Shown piece by piece: positions 44,058 to 53,571 of a DNA stretch of 55,967 nucleotides (position 1 is its first letter; each line of letters starts with the position of its first letter). The stretch is from an uncultured Clostridia bacterium (GTDB lineage: Bacteria; Bacillota; Clostridia; UBA1381; UMGS1253), in NCBI GenBank assembly GCA_934457145.1, contig CAKSHP010000014.1, positions 1 to 55,967 of the forward strand, given 5' to 3'. The translations under genes were made by a program, and so were the position numbers. The notes below the pieces were generated by a model. It was not told the DNA's origin, ran no database searches, and was given only the letters and a program-made list of their open reading frames with translations.

Positions 44058-47000
44058 CGCCGCAAATTCGGTAACGGAATTCCATGAATTTTTATCGTTT
44101 CCGTATCCGACATAGCGCACATAACGCGCACTGTATGTTTTATCAAAATTATAAAGCTCCAAATCCTCTGTTTTTGAAGATGTTTTAACATCGGAAAGAA
44201 CCTTTGTCCAGATCTGTCCATCGTCTGAAACAAGTATGTCAAAATTATATGAGCGCTCGTTTCCTTTCATAAAGCTCAGCGCAACAGCGTCAACATTTTT
44301 CACGCTGCCCAAATCAAGCTGAAGCCAACACTCGCCCTCGCATGCCCAGCGCGTTGAGGTTAAATTATCCGAAACGTTGTACGGCTGATTTGCCTCCTCA
44401 GGGGTATCGCTTGCCGTGTTATCAATAACCTGGAGGCGTTTTAAGTTAAAGATATCGTTTAGCTTCGTGAGCGTTATAAATTTAACCGTGTATGTTTTTA
44501 AAAGCGTTGGATCGGCATTGTTTTTTATCGTAACAGTTGCCGTGTCCTGCAAGGTTTTTGCCTGTACTATATCAATGCTGCATCCCTCTTTATTGTCACA
44601 TGTTATTTCATACGGCGCATTAACATCATACGGCATGCGGATTTCATAGCTTGATTTTGAAGAATAAAAACCGCTTATGGGATTTTTGTTTGCATAAATC
44701 ATATCAACGGTCGGGATTTTTAAAAGTTCGCCTTCGTCGTTTTTCCAGTCTGCCAATGATATATTTGACATGGACTTTTGCGAAATGGGATCGTCATACG
44801 CAGTTATCTTCATTTGCACGTATGTATCGCCCGACGCCTTAAAGTTAAGGCATATTTTTGAATATTTATCGCGCGGATTTTCATTAGGATGCGGCGTCGG
44901 CGACCACTCAAGAGACACTGCGCCCATTTTTGAAAGCTTTGCATCACTTCCGTTTGTTATAATGCTTCCCTTTACCTTTTTGCCGTTTTGCGAAAGAACG
45001 AACGTGTTATTATCAATAATTTCAATATCCGCCGTTGTGTGCATAAACCAATAAACATCGCTGTTATCGTTAATCGGCACAAATTCGTCGCGGACGAGCG
45101 CGCTGCGGCGGTCGTCTTCAAGCTTTATTCCTCTTTTTGCCGACTTGACATATTTTTTATATGGCATATCAAGATTCATAACAGAGTATGCACCGCGCTC
45201 GGAGGAAACCATTTTCTCAACCGGCGCAAATGTGTCTGAATTTTTTTCCTGTCCTACGCCGCCGTCCTGCGGATTTATAACATAGAGGTTGTGTCCCTCC
45301 GGGCGGTTTTGATAATAATCCGCTCTCTTGTTTCCGAACATCTCCGGAAGATTATAATCTTCTCCGCCCAAATCCGATGCCCAGCGCTCGCCAAGCATAT
45401 CTATAACAAATGTTCCGCTGTCGACATGATAGTGATTAACGAGCGTGTATCCGCCGTGATAGGAAATAAATGCGCCGTCGTCATTTGTCCATGAATTTCT
45501 GAGCGACACAAACTCAACGCCGCCCAAATACATATCGGCATTTCCGCTCATTGCGGTTGTGTCTGTTATATTTGTGTTATAATAAAGCATATCCATAACG
45601 GAGCCCGGCGTTTTATTTTTATCCATAAGATAAAGCCTTAACTTTGTGAGACTTTCGTCATTGTATTTATCGGAAAGCCAAAACATTGCAGGCGATGACT
45701 GCATTCCGCTTCCGACAGATGCATCATGGAAGTTGTTTGCTCCGACTGCCGATGCGGTTGCTGCAAGATAGTAGCCCGTTTTGCTCATGCCTGGCGCTTT
45801 GGTTAAGTTAAAATCCGTTTGGAAATTATCTTCAATTGTCTGATACATATAAGGAAGATAGCCCATAAGATAGCTCCAGTAGCTCGGACCCTCATCCCAT
45901 GCGCCGTCGGGGTAAAACGTCGGCAGCATATATTCTTGTCCGCGTATGAGCTTTGAGATAACGTCTGTGCAGTCTTCTTTATAATCTTCTCTGTCCATAA
46001 GAGCAATTGCCGCCATGGTCATTCCGGTCGAACAGATAACGTTCCAGTTAGTTTTTGCTTTTAAAAAGCTGCCGTTTATAACGTGCTGTCCGTATAAAAT
46101 TTCTTTTGTCGGTTTAACGGCATGAGTATAAATAATATCTTCTATTGTTTTTCTCTGCTCTTCTGAAAACGCGTCATAGCACCAGTCATACGCCATAACA
46201 ACTCCGATTGCCTCGCTTGACGTGTCTAAAAAGTGTCCCGGGTTCCAGTCTTTAAACTCACCGACAGTTAAAATTTCTTTATATGCGCGGTCGGCATATT
46301 TTTTATCGCCTGTTAAAGCGTATGCCATTGCAAGATTTGTTCCGTTAGTGTATGAATTTCCAAACCTCAGTCCGTCCGGGGTTTCGTATCTCGGAAGTGC
46401 GGAGTTTAATTTATTTGAAGCTGTGTTTACAATTGCATCGCCCCATTTTTTAACCCTCTCATTTGAATTATATCTTTCTATAAGCGCGCTCTTCGAATTT
46501 TCGTCAAGCAGCACTCTCGGATGCGATTTGTTTTTATATGCAGATAAAAGAGCGGCGCTGTCTGGTCTGTCATAGAGCATATAATTGTTTAAAACCGTGT
46601 AGTCGATGTTTTTTTCATCATATTCGCTGTTTGTTATAATAATCAGTCCGCGGTCATTCCACACAACATTTTTATTAAGCAGCTTTTCGCCGAGCGCACG
46701 AAGCGGAATAAACGTTCTTGAATTTGTTATCTGGGGAGTAACGTCAAGTTCATAGGTGCTGCCGTCTTTTAATTTCATTTGGCTGCTGTTTATTGTAAGC
46801 GTTTCAACGCCGTCAACAATAACACATTGTTTTTCCGCATTCCACGAAACGTCGCACCCGAACGCCTCCGAAACGGCGCGCACCGGCACAAGCGTTCTGT
46901 TGTCTTTAAAATATGCTCCGACGTCAAGCTTTTGCTTTTTGCCGTCTGCATACATTGTCTCTGCCGCAACATTAAGCATAACGGCGCCGTCGCCGAGTTT

Positions 47001-48389
47001 TTGAATTTCTTTTAAATCGTCTTTATCGTCGGTAGGCATAATAGAAACCGCTGCCGACTTTTCGCCTTCTTTTATATCTCTGGGAGCTTTTCCTTCATAC
47101 ACTCTCCAGTTATCAACCAAAAACGCACTTCCCGCATTTTCTGCAGTTGACGCCATCCAAATGCGCAGACTGCTTATAGAGTCCATTGCAAGATCCGGCA
47201 GCGAGACTCCCTCAAACAAAAGCTTCCCGTTTAAATAAATGTCTGCCGACGACGTTTGAAAATCGATTGCAACCGAAAGTTTAAGCCACTTTCCCTCCTC
47301 TAATTTTCCGACAGGCTTTGCGTTTGCTTTATAAATAAGCTCGGAATTTTTAAGAGAGAAAAGATATGCGCTTTTTTGATTTATATCTTTATACTGAAAA
47401 ATATTAACGTTGGGCAGATTTTTTTCATATGAAAACTCCGCCTCCATAACCATAAACCTCGTCGGAGCCGTTACGTAATAATCAATATATCCGTCTCTGC
47501 CCTGATCGGTTTCGCCGCCGACCTCCATTCGGATAAAATGGTTTGCTCCGTTTTCACCAAGGTCAAAAACATTGCCTTTCGGGTTTACGCTTAAACCAAC
47601 GTTCCACGCCTCGTCTTCTTCATATGTGCGATTGTAAAAAATTGCGCTTCCGCACTCATCCGGATTTGAGTTTACCGGTTTTTGAATTTTTCGCGCAATT
47701 ACCTGGCGTTCTTCTTTTTTAACGTTTTCCATCGGCTCTTTTGCCTCATAGATTTTTAGATTGTCAATTAATATTGACGAACCGCTCTCGCCGTTAACAT
47801 AAAATCTGAGCATTGAAAGTGAATTTACAGAAGCGTCTTTAAAACCTTCAACCGTTTTAACGATTCTTTTTCCCTTTTTTGAAAATGCCGTGAGCTGGGC
47901 TTTGTCAAAATCGATGTAAACCGCAACATGCCCCCACTTGTTTTTTTCAAAGCTGCAAATTTCGTTTTGCTCTGCGGTTGTTTTTGCTTTTCCTTCAGAC
48001 ACATCAATTAAATATGAGCTTTTTTGATTTAAATCCTTATATTGCAGGCGCATGCCGGCGCAAAGCGCCGTGTCATAGCTTAAATCAAATTCAATTATCA
48101 TATCTTTTGTGTAGTCCTCAATCGGAATATCGATAAAACAGTCCTCCGTTTTGTTTTCCGACATCTGAAAGCGGATAAATCCGTTTGCATCTTCTTTTCC
48201 GCCTTCTGTGTCACCTTTGATAATATTCGTTTTTGCAGCGGTGCTCATTTTGTCAAAAAACGAACCGTCTTCAAAATCACGGTTTAAAAAAAGTTTGTAA
48301 TCTCCGTTATCATCTGCAAACGCCAAAAAACTTACAAGCGGCAGCAGAAAACAAAAAACCGTAAAAATTGAAATAAATTTTTTTGCCAT
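44046..48389 (-). CDS. Large secreted heparinase II/III-like protein with lectin, Cu-amine-oxidase-N-like and F5/8C domains
   Basis: A 1447-residue exported protein: signal peptide (1-26); LamG-like module 1 (about 30-225, ends IDNLKIYE); LamG-like module 2 (about 245-445, ends VDNWRVYE); a copper-amine-oxidase-N-like domain (about 470-610; TLVPVRAVSEAFGCDVSW, TFIPLRALGE), a structural or glycan-binding fold rather than an oxidase; a heparinase alpha/alpha toroid (about 640-940; NPGHFLDTSSE, AYDWCYDAF, DGAWDEGPSYW); the beta-sandwich (about 980-1220; HGGYTLVNHYHVDSGTF); and a C-terminal F5/8 discoidin domain (about 1310-1447). The substrate is probably a uronate-rich polysaccharide. AGGAG ribosome site. 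It lies downstream of an AraC regulator gene on the same strand. Confidence 0.88.
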   Translation of the reverse strand: MAKKFISIFTVFCFLLPLVSFLAFADDNGDYKLFLNRDFEDGSFFDKMSTAAKTNIIKGDTEGGKEDANGFIRFQMSENKTEDCFIDIPIEDYTKDMIIEFDLSYDTALCAGMRLQYKDLNQKSSYLIDVSEGKAKTTAEQNEICSFEKNKWGHVAVYIDFDKAQLTAFSKKGKRIVKTVEGFKDASVNSLSMLRFYVNGESGSSILIDNLKIYEAKEPMENVKKEERQVIARKIQKPVNSNPDECGSAIFYNRTYEEDEAWNVGLSVNPKGNVFDLGENGANHFIRMEVGGETDQGRDGYIDYYVTAPTRFMVMEAEFSYEKNLPNVNIFQYKDINQKSAYLFSLKNSELIYKANAKPVGKLEEGKWLKLSVAIDFQTSSADIYLNGKLLFEGVSLPDLAMDSISSLRIWMASTAENAGSAFLVDNWRVYEGKAPRDIKEGEKSAAVSIMPTDDKDDLKEIQKLGDGAVMLNVAAETMYADGKKQKLDVGAYFKDNRTLVPVRAVSEAFGCDVSWNAEKQCVIVDGVETLTINSSQMKLKDGSTYELDVTPQITNSRTFIPLRALGEKLLNKNVVWNDRGLIIITNSEYDEKNIDYTVLNNYMLYDRPDSAALLSAYKNKSHPRVLLDENSKSALIERYNSNERVKKWGDAIVNTASNKLNSALPRYETPDGLRFGNSYTNGTNLAMAYALTGDKKYADRAYKEILTVGEFKDWNPGHFLDTSSEAIGVVMAYDWCYDAFSEEQRKTIEDIIYTHAVKPTKEILYGQHVINGSFLKAKTNWNVICSTGMTMAAIALMDREDYKEDCTDVISKLIRGQEYMLPTFYPDGAWDEGPSYWSYLMGYLPYMYQTIEDNFQTDFNLTKAPGMSKTGYYLAATASAVGANNFHDASVGSGMQSSPAMFWLSDKYNDESLTKLRLYLMDKNKTPGSVMDMLYYNTNITDTTAMSGNADMYLGGVEFVSLRNSWTNDDGAFISYHGGYTLVNHYHVDSGTFVIDMLGERWASDLGGEDYNLPEMFGNKRADYYQNRPEGHNLYVINPQDGGVGQEKNSDTFAPVEKMVSSERGAYSVMNLDMPYKKYVKSAKRGIKLEDDRRSALVRDEFVPINDNSDVYWFMHTTADIEIIDNNTFVLSQNGKKVKGSIITNGSDAKLSKMGAVSLEWSPTPHPNENPRDKYSKICLNFKASGDTYVQMKITAYDDPISQKSMSNISLADWKNDEGELLKIPTVDMIYANKNPISGFYSSKSSYEIRMPYDVNAPYEITCDNKEGCSIDIVQAKTLQDTATVTIKNNADPTLLKTYTVKFITLTKLNDIFNLKRLQVIDNTASDTPEEANQPYNVSDNLTSTRWACEGECWLQLDLGSVKNVDAVALSFMKGNERSYNFDILVSDDGQIWTKVLSDVKTSSKTEDLELYNFDKTYSARYVRYVGYGNDKNSWNSVTEFAALEK

Positions 48390-48427
48390 ATTGCTTCAAC
48401 TCCTGTTTTGAAATTTAATATGGTACT

Positions 48428-48436
48428 ATTTTATCA
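48428..48436 (-). promoter_or_regulatory. Extended -10 element upstream of the heparinase-like gene
   Basis: On minus: TGATAAAAT (TG-N-TAAAAT, 48436-48428), about 40 nt before the ATG; no good -35 found. The rest of 48437-48522 holds no recognised terminator, so readthrough from the AraC gene is also possible. Confidence 0.45.
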
Positions 48437-48522
48437 CAATTTTACTAGAAAACACATAGACAAAATTAACTTTTTCAGACAATTTTCCACCATTTTTATA
48501 ACACGCGGTCACTTTTTTAATG

Positions 48523-49407
48523 TTATCTGCTCCAGCGTGTAAAATGAAATCTTTTTATTTCATCTTGATCCCATGAATTTAAATACATTCTTAATTTTAA
48601 AGGCGACATACCGAAATACTGCTTAAAGCTTTCGCAAAAATAGCTTTCATGCTTAAAACCGCATTTTTGAGTAATATCTGCAATGGAATAATTTGAATAT
48701 AAAAGCAAGCCTTTTGCCATTGCATACTTTTTTTTATTAATAAGCGTTCTCGGCGTTACACCGAAATTAGCTTTAAAATACCTTAAAAAATATTTTTCAT
48801 TCATAGAAAGTTTTTCTGCAAGCTCTTTTGTATCTATATAATTTACATCGCTGTCCTCGATGCATTGCATAAGCATAAAATTAATTTTTGACTGCTCGTC
48901 TCTTTGAGCTATCCTGTGAAGATTTTTCTTTTTTGCAAGATAAACATAATACGAAACAACGTCAAACACCTTGCTCTTGTTTAAAAACAATTCCGATACC
49001 TCATGCGGCGCCGCGCTGTCGTGCACGGTGATTTTTTTTAAAAGCGCATACATTTGCTTAAACTCATCATCATCAAGCCAAACTTCGTCAGGCAAATCAA
49101 AAGCCTCTTTTGCGCTTTGATGCCCGTATGATGCATAAAAGTGAACAAGCTGTTTTGAAAAGGTGGAATTTTCATCGGTAAGGTAGTAGCTGCGCGCTTC
49201 GTTTTCGCCTATAAAATACACTTTTCCCTTTTTCATTGTGTAGTGTGTACCGTTTATAAAAAGCTCGGCTGTGCCGTGCGTGGGAAGATATATTTTATTT
49301 TCGGCATTTATTTTATTATATGCGCTCCACATTGCATTGTTTGTTTTTAATCCTATATCCGCATTGCCGCCGCGGATAAACGTGCAGTTAAACAAATCTG
49401 CTTTCAT
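48523..49407 (-). CDS. AraC-family transcriptional regulator
   Basis: A 294-residue regulator with an N-terminal cupin-like sensing domain (about 1-140; IYLPTHGTAELFINGTHYTMKKG) and a C-terminal AraC double helix-turn-helix (about 190-285). The second helix-turn-helix is the conserved IADITQKCGFKHESYFCESFKQYFGMSPLKLR segment. The gene is divergent from the uronate operon and lies just upstream of the secreted heparinase-like gene, so control of both by uronate-derived ligands is a reasonable inference. ATG 49407 follows GAGGTGG; a GTG 9 nt further out overlaps that site and is rejected. Confidence 0.9.
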   Translation of the reverse strand: MKADLFNCTFIRGGNADIGLKTNNAMWSAYNKINAENKIYLPTHGTAELFINGTHYTMKKGKVYFIGENEARSYYLTDENSTFSKQLVHFYASYGHQSAKEAFDLPDEVWLDDDEFKQMYALLKKITVHDSAAPHEVSELFLNKSKVFDVVSYYVYLAKKKNLHRIAQRDEQSKINFMLMQCIEDSDVNYIDTKELAEKLSMNEKYFLRYFKANFGVTPRTLINKKKYAMAKGLLLYSNYSIADITQKCGFKHESYFCESFKQYFGMSPLKLRMYLNSWDQDEIKRFHFTRWSR

Positions 49408-49425
49408 ATACACCACCTCATATAT

Positions 49426-49454
49426 ATTTTACCAAAGTATTTTTATTATATCAA
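49426..49454 (-). promoter_or_regulatory. Promoter of the AraC-type regulator gene
   Basis: On minus: TTGATA (49454-49449), 17 nt ending TGG, TAAAAT (49431-49426). Confidence 0.65.
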
Positions 49455-49487
49455 GTGCAAGTAAAAACATATCAAAAATTGTAGAAT

Positions 49488-49524
49488 TGCAAAAAAATGC
49501 AAATATATGTTTTGACATATTTGC
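49488..49524. promoter_or_regulatory. Candidate operator in the AraC/uronate intergenic region
   Basis: GCAAATAT (49499-49506) and ATATTTGC (49517-49524) form a perfect 8-bp inverted repeat with a 10-bp spacer straddling the uronate operon's -35 box. TGCAAA also recurs directly at 49488-49493 and 49498-49503, a 10-bp helical period. This arrangement suggests regulator half-sites; which protein binds is inferred. Confidence 0.55.
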
Positions 49525-49540
49525 TTTTTTAGTATATACT
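49512..49540 (+). promoter_or_regulatory. Sigma-A promoter of the uronate operon
   Basis: TTGACA (49512-49517), 17 nt, TATACT (49535-49540), 45 nt before the first start codon. Confidence 0.85.
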
Positions 49541-49584
49541 TATTTTAAATAACAATATTTTATTAAAAGAAAGGATTTAACGCA

Positions 49585-50442
49585 ATGAAAAATAACTTTA
49601 TATTAACAGGTTTTTCAGATGAAATTTCTTCCGATATATCCGAGCAGTTTGCAGGTCTTAACGCTCTGGGGATAAAATATTTTGAAATCCGCGGCGTTGA
49701 CGGAACGAATATTGCTGACATTTCCGAAGAAAAGGCAAGACAGGTTAAAAAACTTGCAGACGAAAACGGCATAAAAGTTTCTTCAATCGGTTCGCCTATA
49801 GGCAAAATAAATATAAAAGATCCTATAGAGCCTCATCTTGAAAAGTTAAAACACATAATCCGTCTTGCTAAAATTTTTCAAACGCGCTATATCAGAATTT
49901 TCAGCTTTTTTATCGGTGAAGATGAAAAAGCCGAAGATTATAAAGACGATGTTATGCGCCGCATGAAAATGATGGTTAAAATTGCCGAAGAAGAAAACGT
50001 TATACTTCTTCACGAGAACGAAAAAGGCATCTACGGCGATAACGCAAAACGCTGCCATGATATATTTGAAAATGTGGTTTCCGATAATCTTAAGGCGGTG
50101 TTTGATCCGGCAAACTTTGTGCAGTGCGCACAGATAACTTATCCCGACGCATGGGATATGCTTAAAGATCATGTGGTTTACATGCATATAAAAGACGCCG
50201 ACGGATTAATGGTTGTTCCTCCCGGCAAGGGCAAAGGAAACTTAAAGCAAATTCTTCAGTCACTTAAAGACGAAGGCTATAACGGATTTTTGTCGCTTGA
50301 ACCGCACCTCGCGCAGTTTGACGGCTTAAAAGACCTTGAAGAAGACAACAACACATCTCACGTAAATGCCGAGAAAGCGGGGCTTCGGACATTTAAAACC
50401 GCATATGATGCATTAATCGAAATTATAAACAATTTAAAATAA
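49585..50442 (+). CDS. Sugar isomerase/epimerase-type TIM-barrel protein
   Basis: A 285-residue protein of the xylose-isomerase-like/AP-endonuclease-2 TIM-barrel family, first gene of the uronate operon. Likely metal ligands lie in LLHENEKGIYGD (Glu and His), VFDPANFVQ (Asp), YMHIKDA (His) and SLEPHL (Glu). Such proteins isomerise or epimerise keto sugars or, in some pairs, act as lyases on 3-keto glycosides. The specific substrate is unknown. AAAGAAAGG ribosome site, ATG 49585. The Gfo/Idh/MocA dehydrogenase follows 26 bp later. Confidence 0.87.
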   Translation: MKNNFILTGFSDEISSDISEQFAGLNALGIKYFEIRGVDGTNIADISEEKARQVKKLADENGIKVSSIGSPIGKINIKDPIEPHLEKLKHIIRLAKIFQTRYIRIFSFFIGEDEKAEDYKDDVMRRMKMMVKIAEEENVILLHENEKGIYGDNAKRCHDIFENVVSDNLKAVFDPANFVQCAQITYPDAWDMLKDHVVYMHIKDADGLMVVPPGKGKGNLKQILQSLKDEGYNGFLSLEPHLAQFDGLKDLEEDNNTSHVNAEKAGLRTFKTAYDALIEIINNLK

Positions 50443-50468
50443 ATAATATTATGAAAGAGGGTTTTAAA

Positions 50469-51641
50469 ATGAAAAAAATCAAATTAGGTATTATAGGTAT
50501 CGGTAACATGGGTAAATTCCATGCAAAAAATGCCCTGGAGGGCAAAATAGAGCATGCCGAGCTTTGCGCTGTGTGTGATATATCGCCCGAGGCGTTAAAG
50601 TGGTGCGATGAAAATTTAAAGGGAATTAAGCAATTTACATCTGCAAGCGAAATGATAAAGAGCGGTCTTATAGATTCTGTTGTTATAGCAGTTCCCCACT
50701 ATGACCACGCTCCTCTTGCAATCGAAGCTTTTGAAAACGGCTTAAACGTTTACTGCGAAAAACCCGCAGGTGTTTACACAAAGCAGGTGCTTGAAATGAA
50801 CGAAGCGGCAAAAAAATCAGGCAAGGTGTTTTCTATGGGCTTTAACCAGAGAACAAGAAACGTACATAATAAAATCCGCGAGCTTGTGCAAAACGGCACG
50901 CTCGGTCATATAAAAAAGGTTATCTGGATAATAACAACATGGTACCGTCCGCAGGCATATCACGACAGCAGTGCATGGCGTTCGACATGGAAATATGAAG
51001 GCGGCGGAACGATTGTAAACCAAAATCCGCACAATATCGACCTTTTCCAGTGGATGTTCGGTATGCCGGATAAGGTTTTCTGCACAATCGACTACGGAAA
51101 GTATTACGATATTGAAGTTGATGACGATGTAAACGCTATATTCCGCTATAACAACGGTACAATCGGAATATACACAACCTCAACCGGCGAAATGCCCGGC
51201 ACAAACCGCCTTGAAATTTCTGCCGACATGGGCAAACTCGTTTTTGAAGACGGAAAGCTTACATTCTACAGAAATGTTGAGTCTGAGCGTGAATTTAACA
51301 AAAACAACACTTCAAGCTTTGCAAGACTTGAAAACTGGAAATGCGAAATTCCCGTTGAGAAAGATACCGTTCAGGAGCACTGCATGCTTATCGATAATTT
51401 TGCACAATCCGTTTTATACGGAAAAGATTTAATTGCTCCCGGCGTTGACGGAATAGACGAGCTTACTTTGGCAAACAGCATGTATTATTCCGACTGGCTC
51501 GGCGGCAAGTGGATAGAGACTAAAAACTTTGACCACGACGGATTTTACAACGCACTTCAGGAAAAGATTAAAAATTCGACATATGTAAAGAAAACTCATA
51601 AAACAACAGCCACAGATATGGGTTCATCATTTAACAAATAA
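50469..51641 (+). CDS. Gfo/Idh/MocA family oxidoreductase of the uronate operon
   Basis: A 390-residue NAD(P)-dependent dehydrogenase-type protein. The Rossmann domain begins IKLGIIGIGNMGKFH, the EKP motif is YCEKPAG near residue 100, and the C-terminal domain includes GGGTIVNQNPHNIDLFQWMFG, where the family's substrate-binding Asp and His occur (NPHNIDL). The trio of such a dehydrogenase, a TIM-barrel protein and uronate enzymes suggests action on a uronate or its glycoside. ATG 50469 is preceded by GAAAGAGGG; an in-frame ATG at 50451 lies before that site. It differs substantially from the family member at 16081. Confidence 0.9.
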   Translation: MKKIKLGIIGIGNMGKFHAKNALEGKIEHAELCAVCDISPEALKWCDENLKGIKQFTSASEMIKSGLIDSVVIAVPHYDHAPLAIEAFENGLNVYCEKPAGVYTKQVLEMNEAAKKSGKVFSMGFNQRTRNVHNKIRELVQNGTLGHIKKVIWIITTWYRPQAYHDSSAWRSTWKYEGGGTIVNQNPHNIDLFQWMFGMPDKVFCTIDYGKYYDIEVDDDVNAIFRYNNGTIGIYTTSTGEMPGTNRLEISADMGKLVFEDGKLTFYRNVESEREFNKNNTSSFARLENWKCEIPVEKDTVQEHCMLIDNFAQSVLYGKDLIAPGVDGIDELTLANSMYYSDWLGGKWIETKNFDHDGFYNALQEKIKNSTYVKKTHKTTATDMGSSFNK

Positions 51642-51663
51642 AACTTACACGAGGTGAAAATAT

Positions 51664-52707
51664 ATGAAGATGTCGTTTCGCTGGTATGGCGATTCCGATC
51701 CCGTAACGCTTGAAAAAATTGCTCAGATTCCCGGAATGTATTCTATAGTTTCGGCTATATATGATGTTGCTGTCGGAGAAGTGTGGAGCGATGAAAAAAT
51801 TAAAGCGCTTGTTAAAAAAGTAAACGATGCCGGTTTAAAGCTTGACGTTATTGAAAGCGTTCCGGTTCACGAGGATATAAAGCTTGGCAAACCGAGCCGC
51901 GAAAGATATATAGAAAATTACTGCACAAACATAAGAAACCTTGCCAAAAACGGCGTTAAAGTTATATGCTACAACTTTATGCCCGTGTTTGACTGGCTTC
52001 GAAGCGATTTAAACTACAGACTCAAAGACGGTTCAACCGCGCTCATATTTGACCGCAAAACCGTTGACAGTTTAAATCCTTACACATCTGATTTGTCGCT
52101 TCCGGGCTGGGACGCAAGCTATACAAAAGACGGCCTTATTGATCTTTTAAACGAATATAAATCAATTACCGCCGACGACTTATGGGATAATTTTGCATAC
52201 TTTCTGAAAAAGATTATTCCCGTTTGCGATGAGGTTGACATGAAGATGGCAATTCATCCCGACGATCCGCCGTGGCCCATTTTCGGACTTCCGAGAATTA
52301 TAACCGGCGAGGAAAGCTATAAAAAAATGATTGAAATCTGCCCAAGCACAAACAACGGTTTCACAATCTGCACAGGCTCGCTCGGCGCAAACCCCGAAAA
52401 CGACCTTCCCTATCTTATAAGAACATACGGAAAAGACAGAGGTCATTTTATACATATCAGAAACATTAAAATAACAGGCGAAAAATGTTTTGAAGAATCG
52501 GCACATCTTTCTTCGTGCGGTTCGCTTGATATGTATGAAATAGTTAAGGCAATGTATGACTGCGGCTGTGACGCTTATGTGCGCCCCGACCACGGAAGAA
52601 TGATTTGGGGCGAAACCGGCAGACCGGGCTATGGTCTTTTTGACCGCGCTTTGGGCGCAACATATATAAACGGTCTGTGGGAAGCTGTTTGCAAATCAAA
52701 TAAATAG
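51664..52707 (+). CDS. uxuA: Mannonate dehydratase
   Basis: A 347-residue enzyme converting D-mannonate to 2-keto-3-deoxy-D-gluconate (EC 4.2.1.8). The start MSFRWYGDSDPVTLEKIAQIPG, the NFMPVFDWLRSDL segment, HPDDPPWPIFGLPRI and CTGSLGANPENDL near 240-250 are hallmark UxuA regions, with metal-binding histidines and cysteine in HIRNIK and YVRPDHGR. Length is normal for the Gram-positive form. The stop is TAG, one of two in the window. It precedes uxuB by 17 bp. Confidence 0.96.
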   Translation: MKMSFRWYGDSDPVTLEKIAQIPGMYSIVSAIYDVAVGEVWSDEKIKALVKKVNDAGLKLDVIESVPVHEDIKLGKPSRERYIENYCTNIRNLAKNGVKVICYNFMPVFDWLRSDLNYRLKDGSTALIFDRKTVDSLNPYTSDLSLPGWDASYTKDGLIDLLNEYKSITADDLWDNFAYFLKKIIPVCDEVDMKMAIHPDDPPWPIFGLPRIITGEESYKKMIEICPSTNNGFTICTGSLGANPENDLPYLIRTYGKDRGHFIHIRNIKITGEKCFEESAHLSSCGSLDMYEIVKAMYDCGCDAYVRPDHGRMIWGETGRPGYGLFDRALGATYINGLWEAVCKSNK

Positions 52708-52724
52708 AAAGGTGTAGAAAAATT

Positions 52725-53564
52725 ATGAAAATAGATCTTACAAACAAAGTTTGCGTTGTAACCGGTGCGGGCGGAGTTTTATGCTCAAAATTTGCCGCTG
52801 CTGTTGCAAAAGTTGGCGCAAAGGTAGCAGTTCTGGACTTAAATTATGACGCAGCAAACAAAGTTAAAGAACAAATCTGCGCAGACGGCGGATGTGCAAT
52901 TGCGGTTAAATGCAATGTTTTAGACAAAGAAAGCCTTGTTGAAGCAAAAAAACAGGTAAATGATTCTCTCGGCAAAATAGATATATTAATAAACGGCGCC
53001 GGCGGAAACAATCCGAAAGGTACAACGGATAAAGAGTATTATGAAGAGGGCGATATCGACAGAGACGATATAAAAACCTTTTTTAACCTTGATCCCGACG
53101 GCATAAGATTTGTTTTTGACTTAAACTTTTTGGGAACGCTTCTTCCGACACAGGTTTTCGCGTCGGATATGGCAAAAAACAAAGACGGCGTTATACTTAA
53201 CGTTTCTTCCATGAACGCTTTCACGCCGCTTACAAAAATCCCGGCATACTCCGGAGCAAAAGCTGCCGTTTCAAATTTAACGCAGTGGCTTGCGGTGCAT
53301 TTTGCAACAAGCGGAATAAGAGTTAATGCAATTGCTCCCGGATTTTTTATAACTGCTCAAAACAAAACACTTCTTTTAAATGAGGACGGTTCTTTTACCG
53401 AAAGAAGCAATAAAATTATAAGAAACACTCCCATGGAGCGTTTCGGAAAGCCCGAAGAGCTTATAGGCACGCTTTTATACCTTCTTGACAACAACTTTTC
53501 GGCTTTTGTTACAGGCATTGTAGTTCCCGTTGACGGCGGTTTTTCTGCCTACAGCGGAGTTTAA
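52725..53564 (+). CDS. uxuB: SDR-family D-mannonate oxidoreductase (fructuronate reductase)
   Basis: A 279-residue short-chain dehydrogenase reducing D-fructuronate to D-mannonate; this SDR form is the Gram-positive counterpart of long-chain UxuB and is what Bacillus carries in its uxu region. The nucleotide loop is TGAGGVLC (13-20), Asp38 in VLDLN suggests NAD(H), Ser in LNVSSMN and YSGAKAA (Tyr, Lys) form the active site, and the tail VTGIVVPVDGGFSAYSGV is typical. Position between uxuA and uxaC supports the assignment. Ribosome site AGAAAGGTG overlaps the uxuA stop region. Confidence 0.9.
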   Translation: MKIDLTNKVCVVTGAGGVLCSKFAAAVAKVGAKVAVLDLNYDAANKVKEQICADGGCAIAVKCNVLDKESLVEAKKQVNDSLGKIDILINGAGGNNPKGTTDKEYYEEGDIDRDDIKTFFNLDPDGIRFVFDLNFLGTLLPTQVFASDMAKNKDGVILNVSSMNAFTPLTKIPAYSGAKAAVSNLTQWLAVHFATSGIRVNAIAPGFFITAQNKTLLLNEDGSFTERSNKIIRNTPMERFGKPEELIGTLLYLLDNNFSAFVTGIVVPVDGGFSAYSGV

Positions 53565-53571
53565 TTGATAA

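Noticed and set aside
46560..46990. Copper amine oxidase activity in the 1447-residue protein
   Set aside because: Only the N-terminal-like structural domain (TLVPVRAVSEAF type) is present; there is no catalytic topaquinone domain.
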